In this document: positions 1 to 8,784 of the stretch, one piece after another
How positions within the stretch are numbered: the first letter of the stretch is position 1
How the letters are laid out: each line of letters starts with the position of its first letter
Assembly (NCBI GenBank): GCA_018003015.1
Contig: JAGNEZ010000026.1
Coordinates: 16,100 to 80,099, forward strand
Source: Phycisphaerae bacterium
Lineage (GTDB): Bacteria > Planctomycetota > Phycisphaerae > UBA1845 > PWPN01
Length of the DNA stretch: 64,000 nt
Direction: 5' to 3'
Notes under the pieces: generated by a model
What the model saw: the letters and a program-made list of their open reading frames with translations, nothing else
What the model was told of the DNA's origin: nothing
Database searches by the model: none
Translations under genes and position numbers: made by a program

Positions 1-310
1 CGTCGGGGAGCCAGCGGTCTTCCAAGATGCGGCTGAGCGGCCAAGTGCTCCACAGCCCGACGAGGGCCACGAGGGCCACGATGGGTCCGGTTACGGGATC
101 AATGCCTGTGAGCCAGTCTCCGGAGAGTGGCCAGCGAGGACGGAGATGGACGAGGCCGGCCAGCGTCCAGTACGCGGTTCTGAAGGTGGAAGAATGGAGG
201 ACGAAGACGACCACGGTGGCGGCCATAGCGGCCAGCATGACGCCGCTGACGAGGTGGTTTCGTCCAGGGCGAGGAGCGGTCGCTGCGATGGTGGCCGGCG
301 GGGTGATCAT
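1..310 (-). CDS. Putative membrane protein, 3' end outside window
   Basis: An open frame runs from ATG at 308-310 off the left edge, giving 103 codons with no stop. The translation has a hydrophobic stretch at about residues 20-37 (VMLAAMAATVVVFVLH) and another near 73-85 (PIVALVALVGLW), with an Arg-rich N-terminus, so it looks like an integral membrane protein. It lies 68 nt downstream of the MacB-type permease on the same strand and could be the last gene of that export operon. I do not recognise the family. The start has no strong Shine-Dalgarno sequence. Confidence 0.5.
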   Translation of the reverse strand, partial: MITPPATIAATAPRPGRNHLVSGVMLAAMAATVVVFVLHSSTFRTAYWTLAGLVHLRPRWPLSGDWLTGIDPVTGPIVALVALVGLWSTWPLSRILEDRWLPD

Positions 311-378
311 GTGCGTTCAGGGAGGTTATCGGCCCTGTGCGGGGCGGTCTTTAGGTTGCGGTGACGGGCCGGGCTGGT

Positions 379-1605
379 TCAGTCGTGCCGCAGAGACTCG
401 ACCGGCTTGAGGGAGGAAGCCCGCCGGGCCGGAAGCAGGCCGAAGAGCAGGCCGATCGCCACGGCGAAGCCAAAGGGACCGCCGATGAGCGGCACGGAGA
501 AGATGGCCGGCCAGCCGGTGAGGTGCGAAATCGCGATACTCCCGACGAAGCCCATGAGGACGCCGAGGATGCCGCCGACGCCCGCCAGCGTCGCGGACTC
601 GATGATGAACTGGCTGAGGATCATGCGCTGGGTGGCCCCGACGGCCATGCGGATGCCGATCTCCCGGGTTCGCTCCATCACCGTGACCAGCATGATGTTC
701 ATGATGCCGATCCCGCCGACCAGGAGGCTGATGGCCGCGATGCTTACCAGCAGAGCGGTCATGACATTCGATGTGCTCTCGGCCATTTCCGCGTATTCCT
801 CGATCGACTTAATGATGAAGTCGTCCGGTTCGCTTTCGCCCAGACGGTGGCGCTGGCGGAGCAGGCCCTTGATCTGGGTGATGGCCAGGTCGATCTGGTT
901 CTCATCGACGGCTGAGGCGACGAACGCCTGGGGTCGATCACCGCCCGCCAGATGGCGAAAGAAGGTATTGAGAGGGACGACCACGGTGTCGTCCTGGTCC
1001 TCTCCGAGCGGATTCTGACCCTTGGTTTCGAGCAGGCCGACGATCTCGATGAGCGTGCCCTTGAGACGGATCCGCTGGCCGACCGGATCCATGTCGCCGA
1101 AGAGTTGCTCGCTGGTGGTCTTGCCGATGAGACAGACCTTGGCGGCCGTGTCATCGTCGCTGGGCTCGAGTTCGCGCCCGCTCTCGACGTTCCAGGCGCG
1201 GATGGCGGTGTACCGGCAGCTGGCCCCGGTGACCGGGGCGGGCCAGTTGCCCAATTCGCTGACCGCCTGGCAGATGATGCGGGCGACGGGGGCACAATGC
1301 GAAACCGCCGAGCATTCTCGTTCGATGGCCTGGGTGTCTTCGATGGTGAGGGTGACGGCCGATCCGGTTCCGGCCTTGACGCCGCTGGCACTGGTCGAGC
1401 CTGGCACGCCGATGATCATGTTGCTGCCGAGGTTGGCGATCTGCCCCTGGATTTTCTTCTTGGCTCCCTGGCTGATCGACACGACCGAGATGATCGCTCC
1501 GACACCGATGATGACGCCGAACATGGTCAGGAAGCTGCGGGTTCGGTGGCGGCTCATCTCGCGGAAGGCGATGTGGAAGCTCTCGATGAAGAGTGCCCAG
1601 TTCAT
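379..1605 (-). CDS. MacB/LolC-type ABC transporter permease
   Basis: This 408-residue inner-membrane permease belongs to the FtsX/MacB_PCD family. One TM helix near residues 24-46 is followed by a roughly 230-residue periplasmic core and then three TM helices. The family box GGIGIMNIMLVTVMERTREI lies at the start of the C-terminal membrane region, and the protein ends in the typical PARRASSLKPVESLRHD tail. The ATPase is a separate gene, so this is a split version of MacB. Its start overlaps the stop of the ATPase gene by 1 nt, which implies translational coupling. The likely role is mechanotransmission-type export of a lipid, peptide or drug together with the adaptor at 2417-3718; the substrate is unknown. 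Confidence 0.93.
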   Translation of the reverse strand: MNWALFIESFHIAFREMSRHRTRSFLTMFGVIIGVGAIISVVSISQGAKKKIQGQIANLGSNMIIGVPGSTSASGVKAGTGSAVTLTIEDTQAIERECSAVSHCAPVARIICQAVSELGNWPAPVTGASCRYTAIRAWNVESGRELEPSDDDTAAKVCLIGKTTSEQLFGDMDPVGQRIRLKGTLIEIVGLLETKGQNPLGEDQDDTVVVPLNTFFRHLAGGDRPQAFVASAVDENQIDLAITQIKGLLRQRHRLGESEPDDFIIKSIEEYAEMAESTSNVMTALLVSIAAISLLVGGIGIMNIMLVTVMERTREIGIRMAVGATQRMILSQFIIESATLAGVGGILGVLMGFVGSIAISHLTGWPAIFSVPLIGGPFGFAVAIGLLFGLLPARRASSLKPVESLRHD

Positions 1606-2393
1606 CAGGTCGGCCCTCCCGTCGCGGGAGCCGCCTCCGAGCGAAGCTCCTCTTCGAGCGTTGCCCCAAGGCTCTTGATCGGCGGAATCGGGGGTCCTCC
1701 CGCCACCGGGCCGGGCTTGTCGTAGACGACGCGGCCGTCGTACAGAATCACGATGCGGTGGAGGTAAGCGGCGATGTCCGGATCGTGGGTGACCACGATG
1801 AGGCTGAGCTTCTCGTCGCGGTGCAGGCGGGCGAGGAGCTCCAGGACTTCCTCGCTGGTCTTGGAGTCGAGGTTTCCGGTCGGCTCGTCGGCCAAGAGGA
1901 TAGGGGGGCGGTTGGCGAGTGCCCTGGCCAGGGCCACGCGCTGCTGCTGGCCGCCGGAGAGCTGCCAGGGCATATGTTCCATGCGATCCACGAGGCCGAC
2001 GGTCGCCAGTGCCGCCCGGGCCCGTTTCTCGCGTTCCCTGCGAGGCACGCCCATGTAAACCATGGGCAGTTCGACGTTCTCCAGGGAAGTGCCGCTGCGG
2101 AGGAGGTTGAAGTTCTGAAACACGAAACCGAGCTTGGTTCGCCGGCAGTAGGCCAGCTGGGCCTCGTTCATCTGGTCGACGCGCTCGCCATCCAGCCAGA
2201 AGACCCCGCTGGTTGGCGTATCCAGGCAGCCGAGGATGTTCAGGAGCGTGCTTTTGCCCGAGCCGCTGGCCCCCATGATGGCGATGGCCTCTCCCGTGGC
2301 GATGGTGAGGTTGATGCCCCGGAGGGCGTGGACACGGACCTCACCCATGTCGTAGACCCTGTGGACATCACGTAGTTCGACGATGTTGCTCAT
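1605..2393 (-). CDS. MacB/LolD-type ABC transporter ATP-binding protein
   Basis: This 262-residue cytoplasmic ATPase shows the full ABC set: Walker A GASGSGKST at residues 41-49, the LSGGQQQR signature at 145-152, Walker B with LLADEPTGNLD at about 166-176, and the switch His in VTHD at 201-204. The sequence is typical of the LolD/MacB exporter subgroup. A Pro-rich C-terminal extension of about 40 residues is longer than in LolD. It is the second gene of the operon, 23 nt after the adaptor gene and overlapping the permease gene. It powers the permease encoded at 379-1605. Confidence 0.95.
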   Translation of the reverse strand: MSNIVELRDVHRVYDMGEVRVHALRGINLTIATGEAIAIMGASGSGKSTLLNILGCLDTPTSGVFWLDGERVDQMNEAQLAYCRRTKLGFVFQNFNLLRSGTSLENVELPMVYMGVPRREREKRARAALATVGLVDRMEHMPWQLSGGQQQRVALARALANRPPILLADEPTGNLDSKTSEEVLELLARLHRDEKLSLIVVTHDPDIAAYLHRIVILYDGRVVYDKPGPVAGGPPIPPIKSLGATLEEELRSEAAPATGGPT

Positions 2394-2416
2394 GTCGAGG
2401 GCGTCTTCCGGTTACC

Positions 2417-3718
2417 TCAGGGCTGGCGGTTCTCCGGCCGGGCGAGCATGATCGCGCGTTGCAGGGCGCTCTGCCCGTCCGCGTGCATGCGGACCTCGGT
2501 GGCGAACTCATCGCCGGCTTTGACCGGGCTGTTCTCGGCAATGATGGTTTCGCGGTTGTCGGTGAAGACGGTCCAGACCGGCACGACCTGCCATTTCTGG
2601 CTGACGTACTGCCACAGTGTGCCCTTGACCGGCTCGAGGGGCGGTGGCGTGAAGCTGACCTCGCTGGGGCGTGTCTCGACGGGGTGTTTTCCGATCACCG
2701 GGGTGGGCGCCGGTGCGGGGGCCCATTTGAGGGCGTCCAACGTGTGGCGGATCTCGGTTGGCGGCAGCGGGGGTCGGAATCGCAAGGCCGAGTTGGCGAT
2801 CTTGAGGGCGTTCTCGCGGTGCACGATTTCGATGGTGACATCGGCGGGCATGCCCGGGCGAAGGAGCTGCTCACGGTTTTCGACATCGATGGTGACGGTG
2901 TAGGTGACCACGTTGCCCAGGGTCTTGGGCTGGTTGCGAATCTGCCGCACGGTGCCGGTGAAGGTCCGGTCCCGGTAGGCGTTGACCTTGAAGGTGGCAG
3001 CCTGGCCGGGGCAGATGTACCCGACGTCGGATTCGCTGACGTCCGCGAGGAGCTTCATGTGGGAGAGATCCTCGGCCAGGGAAATCAGTTCGGGAGCCAT
3101 GAACGCCGCCGCGACGGTCTGGCCGACGTCCACCCGGCGGTCGATGACGACGCCGTCGATGGGGGAAGTGATCACGGTCCGGTCAAGGTGGTACTTGGCC
3201 AGATCGACGCGGCTCCCGGCCCCTTTGACGCTGGCCTCGGCGGCGGCGACGTCTGCGACGGCAGCTTCCCTGGCGGCCTCTCGCATGGCGAGCTCGTCCG
3301 GACTCGCGGCTTGGCCGGCCTGCAGACTCTTGGCTTTCTGATACTGGCGTTCCGCCTCTTTGGCCTGGACCTGGACCTGCTTGAGCTGGGCCTGGATACG
3401 AGCGACGTCGGCCTCGGCTTGTTTGAGCTCGGCCTGGACGAGCTCAGGCTTGAGCCGGATCAGCTCCTGCCCACGTTTGACCCGGTCGTTGTGTTCGACT
3501 AGAACGCTCTCGACCGTGCCCGAGGTCTCGCAGCCGATCAGTACCTCCGTTGTCGGAGCGAGTTTGCCGGTTGCCGAGACGCTCAGGGCGAGCGAGCCGG
3601 TGGCGGCCTTGGTGGTGCGGACTTCCATCTCCTCTTTCTGGTTAAGGGCCTTCCAGCCCAGCCAGCCGCCGGCCCCCAAAGCCGCGATGATCAGAAGTTG
3701 GACGGACCGTTTGAACAC
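2417..3718 (-). CDS. HlyD/MacA-type periplasmic adaptor
   Basis: This 433-residue membrane-fusion protein is the first gene of the operon. One N-terminal TM segment (about residues 6-22) anchors it. It is followed by a split biotinyl-lipoyl domain, a long Ala/Gln/Glu-rich coiled-coil hairpin (about 95-175), a beta-barrel domain and a C-terminal region with an unusual Pro-rich insert (PAPAPTPVIG). MacA-family adaptors bridge an ABC exporter to an outer-membrane channel; no TolC-like gene is visible in the window. Its neighbours are the split MacB ATPase and permease. The 5' side faces a divergent gene at 3960, so the promoter should lie in 3719-3959. Confidence 0.9.
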   Translation of the reverse strand: MFKRSVQLLIIAALGAGGWLGWKALNQKEEMEVRTTKAATGSLALSVSATGKLAPTTEVLIGCETSGTVESVLVEHNDRVKRGQELIRLKPELVQAELKQAEADVARIQAQLKQVQVQAKEAERQYQKAKSLQAGQAASPDELAMREAAREAAVADVAAAEASVKGAGSRVDLAKYHLDRTVITSPIDGVVIDRRVDVGQTVAAAFMAPELISLAEDLSHMKLLADVSESDVGYICPGQAATFKVNAYRDRTFTGTVRQIRNQPKTLGNVVTYTVTIDVENREQLLRPGMPADVTIEIVHRENALKIANSALRFRPPLPPTEIRHTLDALKWAPAPAPTPVIGKHPVETRPSEVSFTPPPLEPVKGTLWQYVSQKWQVVPVWTVFTDNRETIIAENSPVKAGDEFATEVRMHADGQSALQRAIMLARPENRQP

Positions 3719-3959
3719 AGTTCACTCCAGTGTGGGGCAACGTATAATCCCATCGTCTTCCTGAGTCTCCGGCTCAGGGGTCCTGGCCGGTCGGGAGTGC
3801 GGTCCAGGCAGGCGATCGGAGGCCAGTTGACATCCGTAAACCCTTGCGGCACAATCTGGCCTCTTGCATCGCTTTTGGGCAAAGCCGAAGCGTAACACGG
3901 ATGTGCCCTGAGGAAAAGGGCCGCAGCGTGAGTGCAGCGTGCGATGAAAGGGTGAAATT
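3719..3959. other. Divergent intergenic region (macA-like / KAS III-like)
   Basis: These 241 nt separate two divergent operons and hold no convincing gene. A Shine-Dalgarno-like AAAGGGTGA sits just before the GTG start at 3960. No clear sigma-70 boxes could be assigned with confidence on either strand. Confidence 0.4.
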
Positions 3960-5090
3960 GTGAACCCCCAGTTGAAGCGTGTTTCCATTGTCGGTACCGG
4001 TTCGTTCCTGCCGAACGATCCCGTTCCCAACAGTCGGCTTGACGAGGTGTTGGGACCGCTGACCGACGCTCCCGAGCGGGTCAAATCCTTCATGGAGACG
4101 ATTGGGACGCGCATGCTGGCCAACAGCGGGGTGGAGTTCAGACACTTCGCGATCGACACCAAGACTCGGAAACTCACCCACACGGTTGCCTCTCTGGGCG
4201 AGGAAGCGGTCCGCCGGGCGTTGGACGCGGCGGGCATCAAGCCGACCGATGTAGATCTGCTGATTCTGGCGAGTTCCAACTATGACGAAACTACGCCACC
4301 CACATCGGCTTTGCTGCAAGAGCGTTTGGGGATTGAGACGTGTGCCGAGATGGAGGTTCACTCGAACTGTTCAGGGGTGGGTAAAGCCATCCAGATCGCC
4401 TATGACGCTCTTCGGGTAGGGCGGTACAAGACGGCGGTGGCGGTTTACCCTCAGCTCTCCAGTGTCTATCTCCGCCGCGAGTACCTCAACCAGCCGTTCA
4501 TGACCAAGAAGCAGGCGGCGTTGAGGTATATTCTGGCCGATGGGGCCGGGGCGGTGGTGTTGCAGGCGGTGGACGCTCCTGCCGGCAAGGCGGTTCCACA
4601 CGAGCTGCTCGGGACTTTCGTTGAGTCGGTGGGCGGCAAACGATCGCCGGGCATGACTGCCGGTGGCGGTGTGGGCAACCTGGTGGAGCCCGACAAGCAG
4701 ATCGTTCACATGTGGAAGCAGGGGCTGCACCATCTGGATCAGGATTTTGCCGCGGTTAACCGGGATGCTGCGCGGACACTGCATGAGGGCGTCGTGCGAA
4801 TGATCGCCCAGTTGGGCATCGATCCCAAGAGCGTCTCGCAATGCGTGTTCTCGATTCCAACCCGGCAGCTGTATGAGGACGGCGTCGGGCCGTTCATGGA
4901 GTTCTTTGGGCTCACCCGCAACGAGATCAAGTTTCGTGCCTGCAACACCGGCTACTGCGGTGGTGCTTCGCTTCTCCTGCACTTTGATGAGATCGCCCGG
5001 AACGGCGAACTGAAGACGGGGGACGTGGTTGTTGTTCACTCCGTCGAGTCGAGCAAGTGGATGACTGCCGGCTTCGTTGTGAGGTGGTAG
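3960..5090 (+). CDS. KAS III / OleA-like thiolase-fold synthase, catalytic His absent
   Basis: This 376-residue protein has a 3-oxoacyl-ACP synthase III fold. Such enzymes condense an acyl thioester onto Cys and then extend or transfer it. The nucleophile is visible as Cys137 in HSNCSGVGKA, and the C-terminal Asn is kept at 329 in ACNTGYCGGAS. At the place of the usual His (VPHQAN in FabH) the sequence reads IPTRQL, so Thr301 replaces His. This argues against ordinary decarboxylative condensation and fits an acyl-transferring or altered condensing enzyme. It starts at GTG 3960 with an AAAGGGTGA ribosome site and heads a four-gene operon with a methyltransferase, an SDR and a GT-C enzyme, an arrangement partly like OleA/OleD hydrocarbon loci. 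Confidence 0.88.
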   Translation: MNPQLKRVSIVGTGSFLPNDPVPNSRLDEVLGPLTDAPERVKSFMETIGTRMLANSGVEFRHFAIDTKTRKLTHTVASLGEEAVRRALDAAGIKPTDVDLLILASSNYDETTPPTSALLQERLGIETCAEMEVHSNCSGVGKAIQIAYDALRVGRYKTAVAVYPQLSSVYLRREYLNQPFMTKKQAALRYILADGAGAVVLQAVDAPAGKAVPHELLGTFVESVGGKRSPGMTAGGGVGNLVEPDKQIVHMWKQGLHHLDQDFAAVNRDAARTLHEGVVRMIAQLGIDPKSVSQCVFSIPTRQLYEDGVGPFMEFFGLTRNEIKFRACNTGYCGGASLLLHFDEIARNGELKTGDVVVVHSVESSKWMTAGFVVRW

Positions 5091-5092
5091 CC

Positions 5093-5671
5093 ATGGCGGA
5101 TGCCGGCCACCGCGGGGGAGGGGGTAGCGCCCCAGCCAGGCAGGGCATCAGGGCGTGGCTGGACTCCATACCGCTGACTGCCCGGATGATCTTCTACGCG
5201 ATCTTTTTCCTCGCCGGTGTTCTCGTCGGATTGCCCTATCTTGCCTATCAGATCGACGTGCATCTTCCTGCGTGCCGTATCGATATCGGCGTGTTTCGCT
5301 ATGTTGGCGTGGCGGTTTTCGTGTTTTTCTTCATCATCTACGCTCGCGGCTCGTACACGCTGACCCGGCTGGGGCGCGGGGCCTACGTCGAGTTCGACCC
5401 GCCCAAGGAGTTCGTGGCGACTGGTCCGTTCCGCTGGTGCCGAAACCCGATTGCCGGATCCGTGGTGGGCATGATTCTCGGCGAGGCTGTGGCGTTCTCG
5501 TCCGTCGGCATCTTCCTGCTGTTCCTGGTCGCGATTCCCCTTGCCCATCTGCAGGTGGTCCTGCTGGAGGAACCCCTGCTGGAGAAGCGATTTGGATCGG
5601 CCTACAACGACTATCGGGCTCGTGTGCCGCGCTGGTTTCCGCGGCTTCCCGGAAGCGAGGGCCCCCCGTGA
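5093..5671 (+). CDS. ICMT/PEMT-like membrane methyltransferase
   Basis: This 192-residue integral membrane protein has about four hydrophobic segments. Its C-terminal half resembles isoprenylcysteine carboxyl methyltransferase and phospholipid methyltransferases, with FVATGPFRWCRNPI, then a membrane hairpin and LLEEPLLEKRFGSAYNDYRARVPRW, the usual SAM-site region. I chose ATG 5093 because GAGGTGG lies 5 nt upstream; it begins 2 nt after the preceding stop. A longer GTG start at 5057 would overlap the upstream gene. It may methylate a lipid intermediate made by the adjacent KAS III-like enzyme; the substrate is an inference. Confidence 0.82.
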   Translation: MADAGHRGGGGSAPARQGIRAWLDSIPLTARMIFYAIFFLAGVLVGLPYLAYQIDVHLPACRIDIGVFRYVGVAVFVFFFIIYARGSYTLTRLGRGAYVEFDPPKEFVATGPFRWCRNPIAGSVVGMILGEAVAFSSVGIFLLFLVAIPLAHLQVVLLEEPLLEKRFGSAYNDYRARVPRWFPRLPGSEGPP

Positions 5672-6654
5672 TTGTGGCACTGACCGGCGGCACGGGCTTC
5701 CTGGGCCAGGCCCTGATCCGGTTCCTGGTGCCCGCCGCCGAGCAGGTGCGTGCGCTGGTGCGCCGGCCTGCGGACGAAGATCGGATTCGCTCGTGGGGCG
5801 CCGTCCCCGTTCGCGGCGATCTGGTCGTGCCTGGCGGATGCGACGGACTGGTGGGCAAGGGCAACATCCTGATTCACTCGGCGGCCCGTGTTGATCTCAC
5901 CGGTACCTGGGCCGAGTTCCGTGAGACCACTGTGGAGGGGACGCGCCGCCTCCTCACCGCCGCGCTTCCCCAACAGCCGGCCCGGGTGGTTTACGTCAGT
6001 TCGGCGGTAGTTTACTCCCCCGCCGCCCAAAGCTCGCCGATGTGTGCCGAGCGGACTCCAGTCGAACCCGCCTCGTTCAACTACTACGGCCGGGCGAAGC
6101 TCGAGGCCGAGAATCTGGTTCGCGAGCAGTGCGATCGGGTGGGGTGTCCGTGGACGATCGTTCGCCTCGGTTTCCTGTACGGCCCGGAGAACCGGGCGAT
6201 GGAGAGCCACTTCATGCCGCTGATCAAGGGGCGATGGCTGTTCATCGTCGGCAGCGGAGAGAACCGCATTGCGACGCTGTACGTCGATGACGCGGCCCGG
6301 GCGGTGGTGCTGGTCGCCACGAGCCAGGCACCTGCGAACCGGATCTACGACGTCGCCAGCGACGAGCCGGTCAACCAGTGCCAGTTTCTGGACGGGACAT
6401 GTGACGCGATGGGTTTGCCTCGGTCCCGACAGCAGGTGGGGTGCGGGCTGGCTCGTTTCTTCAGCGGGGCGGTGGATCTGTGCTCTCGGATCACGGGCAA
6501 GAGGTTCTCGTTCTCTCGGGCGATGGTGGCCCTGATGTCCGCCGACCAGGTCATCGACGCGGGCCGCATTCGCAGGGAACTCGGCTGGCGGCCGGAGGTG
6601 ACCTTCGAAAAAGGCATCCGGTTGACTCGCCAATGGTGGCTGCGGACGCACTGA
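5668..6654 (+). CDS. NAD(P)-dependent epimerase/3-beta-HSD-like SDR
   Basis: This 328-residue extended short-chain dehydrogenase has the Rossmann motif TGGTGFLG at residues 6-13. SSAVVY supplies the catalytic Ser region, and the YxxxK pair is Tyr140/Lys144. The sequence fits the 3-beta-hydroxysteroid dehydrogenase/OleD-like branch, which reduces or oxidises beta-keto/hydroxy groups on lipids, or alternatively sugar epimerases. I chose GTG 5668 because it overlaps the upstream stop by 4 nt (GTGA) and places the Rossmann motif at the N-terminus. With the KAS III-like and methyltransferase genes it forms a plausible lipid-tailoring set. Confidence 0.87.
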   Translation: MIVALTGGTGFLGQALIRFLVPAAEQVRALVRRPADEDRIRSWGAVPVRGDLVVPGGCDGLVGKGNILIHSAARVDLTGTWAEFRETTVEGTRRLLTAALPQQPARVVYVSSAVVYSPAAQSSPMCAERTPVEPASFNYYGRAKLEAENLVREQCDRVGCPWTIVRLGFLYGPENRAMESHFMPLIKGRWLFIVGSGENRIATLYVDDAARAVVLVATSQAPANRIYDVASDEPVNQCQFLDGTCDAMGLPRSRQQVGCGLARFFSGAVDLCSRITGKRFSFSRAMVALMSADQVIDAGRIRRELGWRPEVTFEKGIRLTRQWWLRTH

Positions 6655-8747
6655 TGTCGTTGCCGGAACAGACTGAAGCGATGACGCCGCCGGCCGGTTG
6701 GTCCCGAGGCGGGCTTGTTGTCCTTGGTCTCCTGGTCGTTCTCCTGGCCGGTCACGGCACTTCCCTCTGGGACGGCGTGTTTCTTGACGACCACTGGCAG
6801 CGAGCTGCATCCGCCCACTATGGCTGGGGCTGGAACGACCTGATCGAGTCGGCGACCATCGACCTTTCGGGCAGATGGAACCACTTCTGGTGGCAGGAGA
6901 AACCGATCGTCTGGCGCTATGCTCGCCCGGTCGCCATGCTCGTGGTCAAACTGGAGTATGTGCTGACCCTGGGGAGTCCGGTTGGTATCCACGCATTTGC
7001 CTTGTTCTGGCACGGCCTGACCGGCTGGCTGGTCTATCGGCTGGCGGCCTGGGCCGGGCTGGGCCGTTTCTGGGCGTTCCTGGCGGGCGCCCTGTTCATT
7101 CTGCACCCGCATTCGACAACCACGGTCAGCTGGGCATCGGCCCGCAATGCCCTGGTCAACGCCTGTTTCTTCGCCGCGGCCGTGCTGCTGTATGCCCGGG
7201 CCTCGCTCGGAGTGGCGGGCCGCCCTAGCTCCTCGCAATGGAGGCGGTTCGTCCCGGCCATGTTGTTCTGGTTGCTGGCCCTGTTCAGCCGCGAGACGGG
7301 GATCATTTTCCCGGCGATCATCGTCCTGCTGGACTTGTGCTTCGGGGGTTGGCGGCATGTCATCCGCCGATGGCCGGTGTATGTAGCCGTCGGTATCCTG
7401 TCGGCGGCTTTCCTCTACTACCGCTTGTTCGTGTTCTCCGTGGATGCGGTACCGCCGGTCTACTTCAGCAAACCAAGCGGGCTTGAGTACGTGCCTTGGG
7501 CGGTGGGCAAAATACTGACCTGTCTGTTCTCGGAAGTGTTCTACACGCCCATGGTCATGGGCTTGTCTACGCTGAGGAATCTCTCGCCGGAGATTATTCT
7601 CGCTTATGCCGTCGTCGTGGTGTTGACCGGCCTGATTCTGTGGTGGTACTTCTGGGCGTCGCGAGGGCATTGTGGCCGATGGTTCTGGTTCCTATGGACC
7701 CTGGGTGCCTTCGCCCCGGTGATCCCCGTGTTTACTGCCCCGCATTTCGCCTATCTGCCGACGATTCCGTATGCCGTCATGATGGCCCTGATGCTGAGGC
7801 GGCTGCCCGGGCGATGGCGGCACGCGGTGACCACGTTGATCATCCTCGCGACGGTCTGGTCGTTCGGGGTCTACCGGTTCATCTACCGCGGTACGGTGCG
7901 GGCTGAGCAGCTGGTGCATGCGGATATGCTCTTCGAGGCTTGGCCGCCGCCGCCGGGCACCCGAGCGTTTTTCATCAACCTGCCGGTTGCCAACGCGTAC
8001 GCCGGGCTGGTTCTTCGGGAAGCCTGGCAGGCCGAGGGTTTCGAGGGCTACACCCTGACGCTGGCGACCCACACGCTGATGATGGATCGCTCGAGCGTGG
8101 TGGAGCGTACGGGCCCACGCGAACTGACCATTTCGATTGCGCCGCCGGGTTACTTCACCGGTCTGACCGGTGGGATGTTCCTGAAGGTGCTGCGGCCGAG
8201 CGGCAGACTGGACGCGGGAACCACGGTCAAGAGCAAGGAGTTAGACGCGACCGTGCTTGAAGCCGGCGGCGACGGCGTTCTCAAGCTGAGGTTCACATTT
8301 CCCAAGCGGTTGTCTGAGACTGACTACTACTTCTATGTGGGGTCGCCCGAGCGACCTGCGTACCGCCTGAGATTCGATACCGTCCCGGTCAATCTCGAGG
8401 GGAGCCGATACGGTGATCTCTTCGCTTCCGCTCGGTCATCCGATCCTGCGGCGCGAGACAAGGCTCGCCGCGAGATCCACGACCTGACGCGGCCGTTGGC
8501 GATCCAAACGGCCAGCCCTTTGCAGCAACGCCTTGCCGGTGCCGCGATCATGTCCGACGGCGATCTGGATTTGATCGAGGAGTGGTGGGAGCAGATGGAC
8601 GCTCCCCGGATGATCGAGGAGAATCGCCGCTGGCGAGAGCAGCACGCCACCATGTTGGCTGAACGCGGGCACTTCCTCAAGATCATGGAGATCGTCGGAC
8701 GGATCGTCAGGTCGGATTTGTTCCTCACTGGAGGCAAGAAGTTATGA
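6654..8747 (+). CDS. GT-C-type multi-TM glycosyltransferase-like protein
   Basis: This 697-residue membrane protein starts at ATG 6654, which overlaps the SDR stop (ATGA). About 10-11 hydrophobic helices span residues 18-430. An acidic LDDHWQR motif sits in the first loop, as in GT-C glycosyltransferases, and HPHSTTTVSWASARNALVN resembles the conserved loop of TMTC/PMT-like enzymes. A soluble C-terminal domain of about 250 residues follows. GT-C enzymes use polyprenyl-phosphate sugars and act on the outer face of the membrane. It is the last gene of the plus-strand arm and converges on the glycosyltransferase arm. The donor and acceptor are unknown. Confidence 0.72.
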   Translation: MSLPEQTEAMTPPAGWSRGGLVVLGLLVVLLAGHGTSLWDGVFLDDHWQRAASAHYGWGWNDLIESATIDLSGRWNHFWWQEKPIVWRYARPVAMLVVKLEYVLTLGSPVGIHAFALFWHGLTGWLVYRLAAWAGLGRFWAFLAGALFILHPHSTTTVSWASARNALVNACFFAAAVLLYARASLGVAGRPSSSQWRRFVPAMLFWLLALFSRETGIIFPAIIVLLDLCFGGWRHVIRRWPVYVAVGILSAAFLYYRLFVFSVDAVPPVYFSKPSGLEYVPWAVGKILTCLFSEVFYTPMVMGLSTLRNLSPEIILAYAVVVVLTGLILWWYFWASRGHCGRWFWFLWTLGAFAPVIPVFTAPHFAYLPTIPYAVMMALMLRRLPGRWRHAVTTLIILATVWSFGVYRFIYRGTVRAEQLVHADMLFEAWPPPPGTRAFFINLPVANAYAGLVLREAWQAEGFEGYTLTLATHTLMMDRSSVVERTGPRELTISIAPPGYFTGLTGGMFLKVLRPSGRLDAGTTVKSKELDATVLEAGGDGVLKLRFTFPKRLSETDYYFYVGSPERPAYRLRFDTVPVNLEGSRYGDLFASARSSDPAARDKARREIHDLTRPLAIQTASPLQQRLAGAAIMSDGDLDLIEEWWEQMDAPRMIEENRRWREQHATMLAERGHFLKIMEIVGRIVRSDLFLTGGKKL

Positions 8748-8784
8748 GTGATGAATAGAGGTCACTTGCTGCTCCGTTCGCTAC

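Noticed and set aside
8745..8784. UGA read-through at the end of the GT-C gene
   Set aside because: The extension is antisense to the glycosyltransferase gene and has no SECIS-like hairpin.
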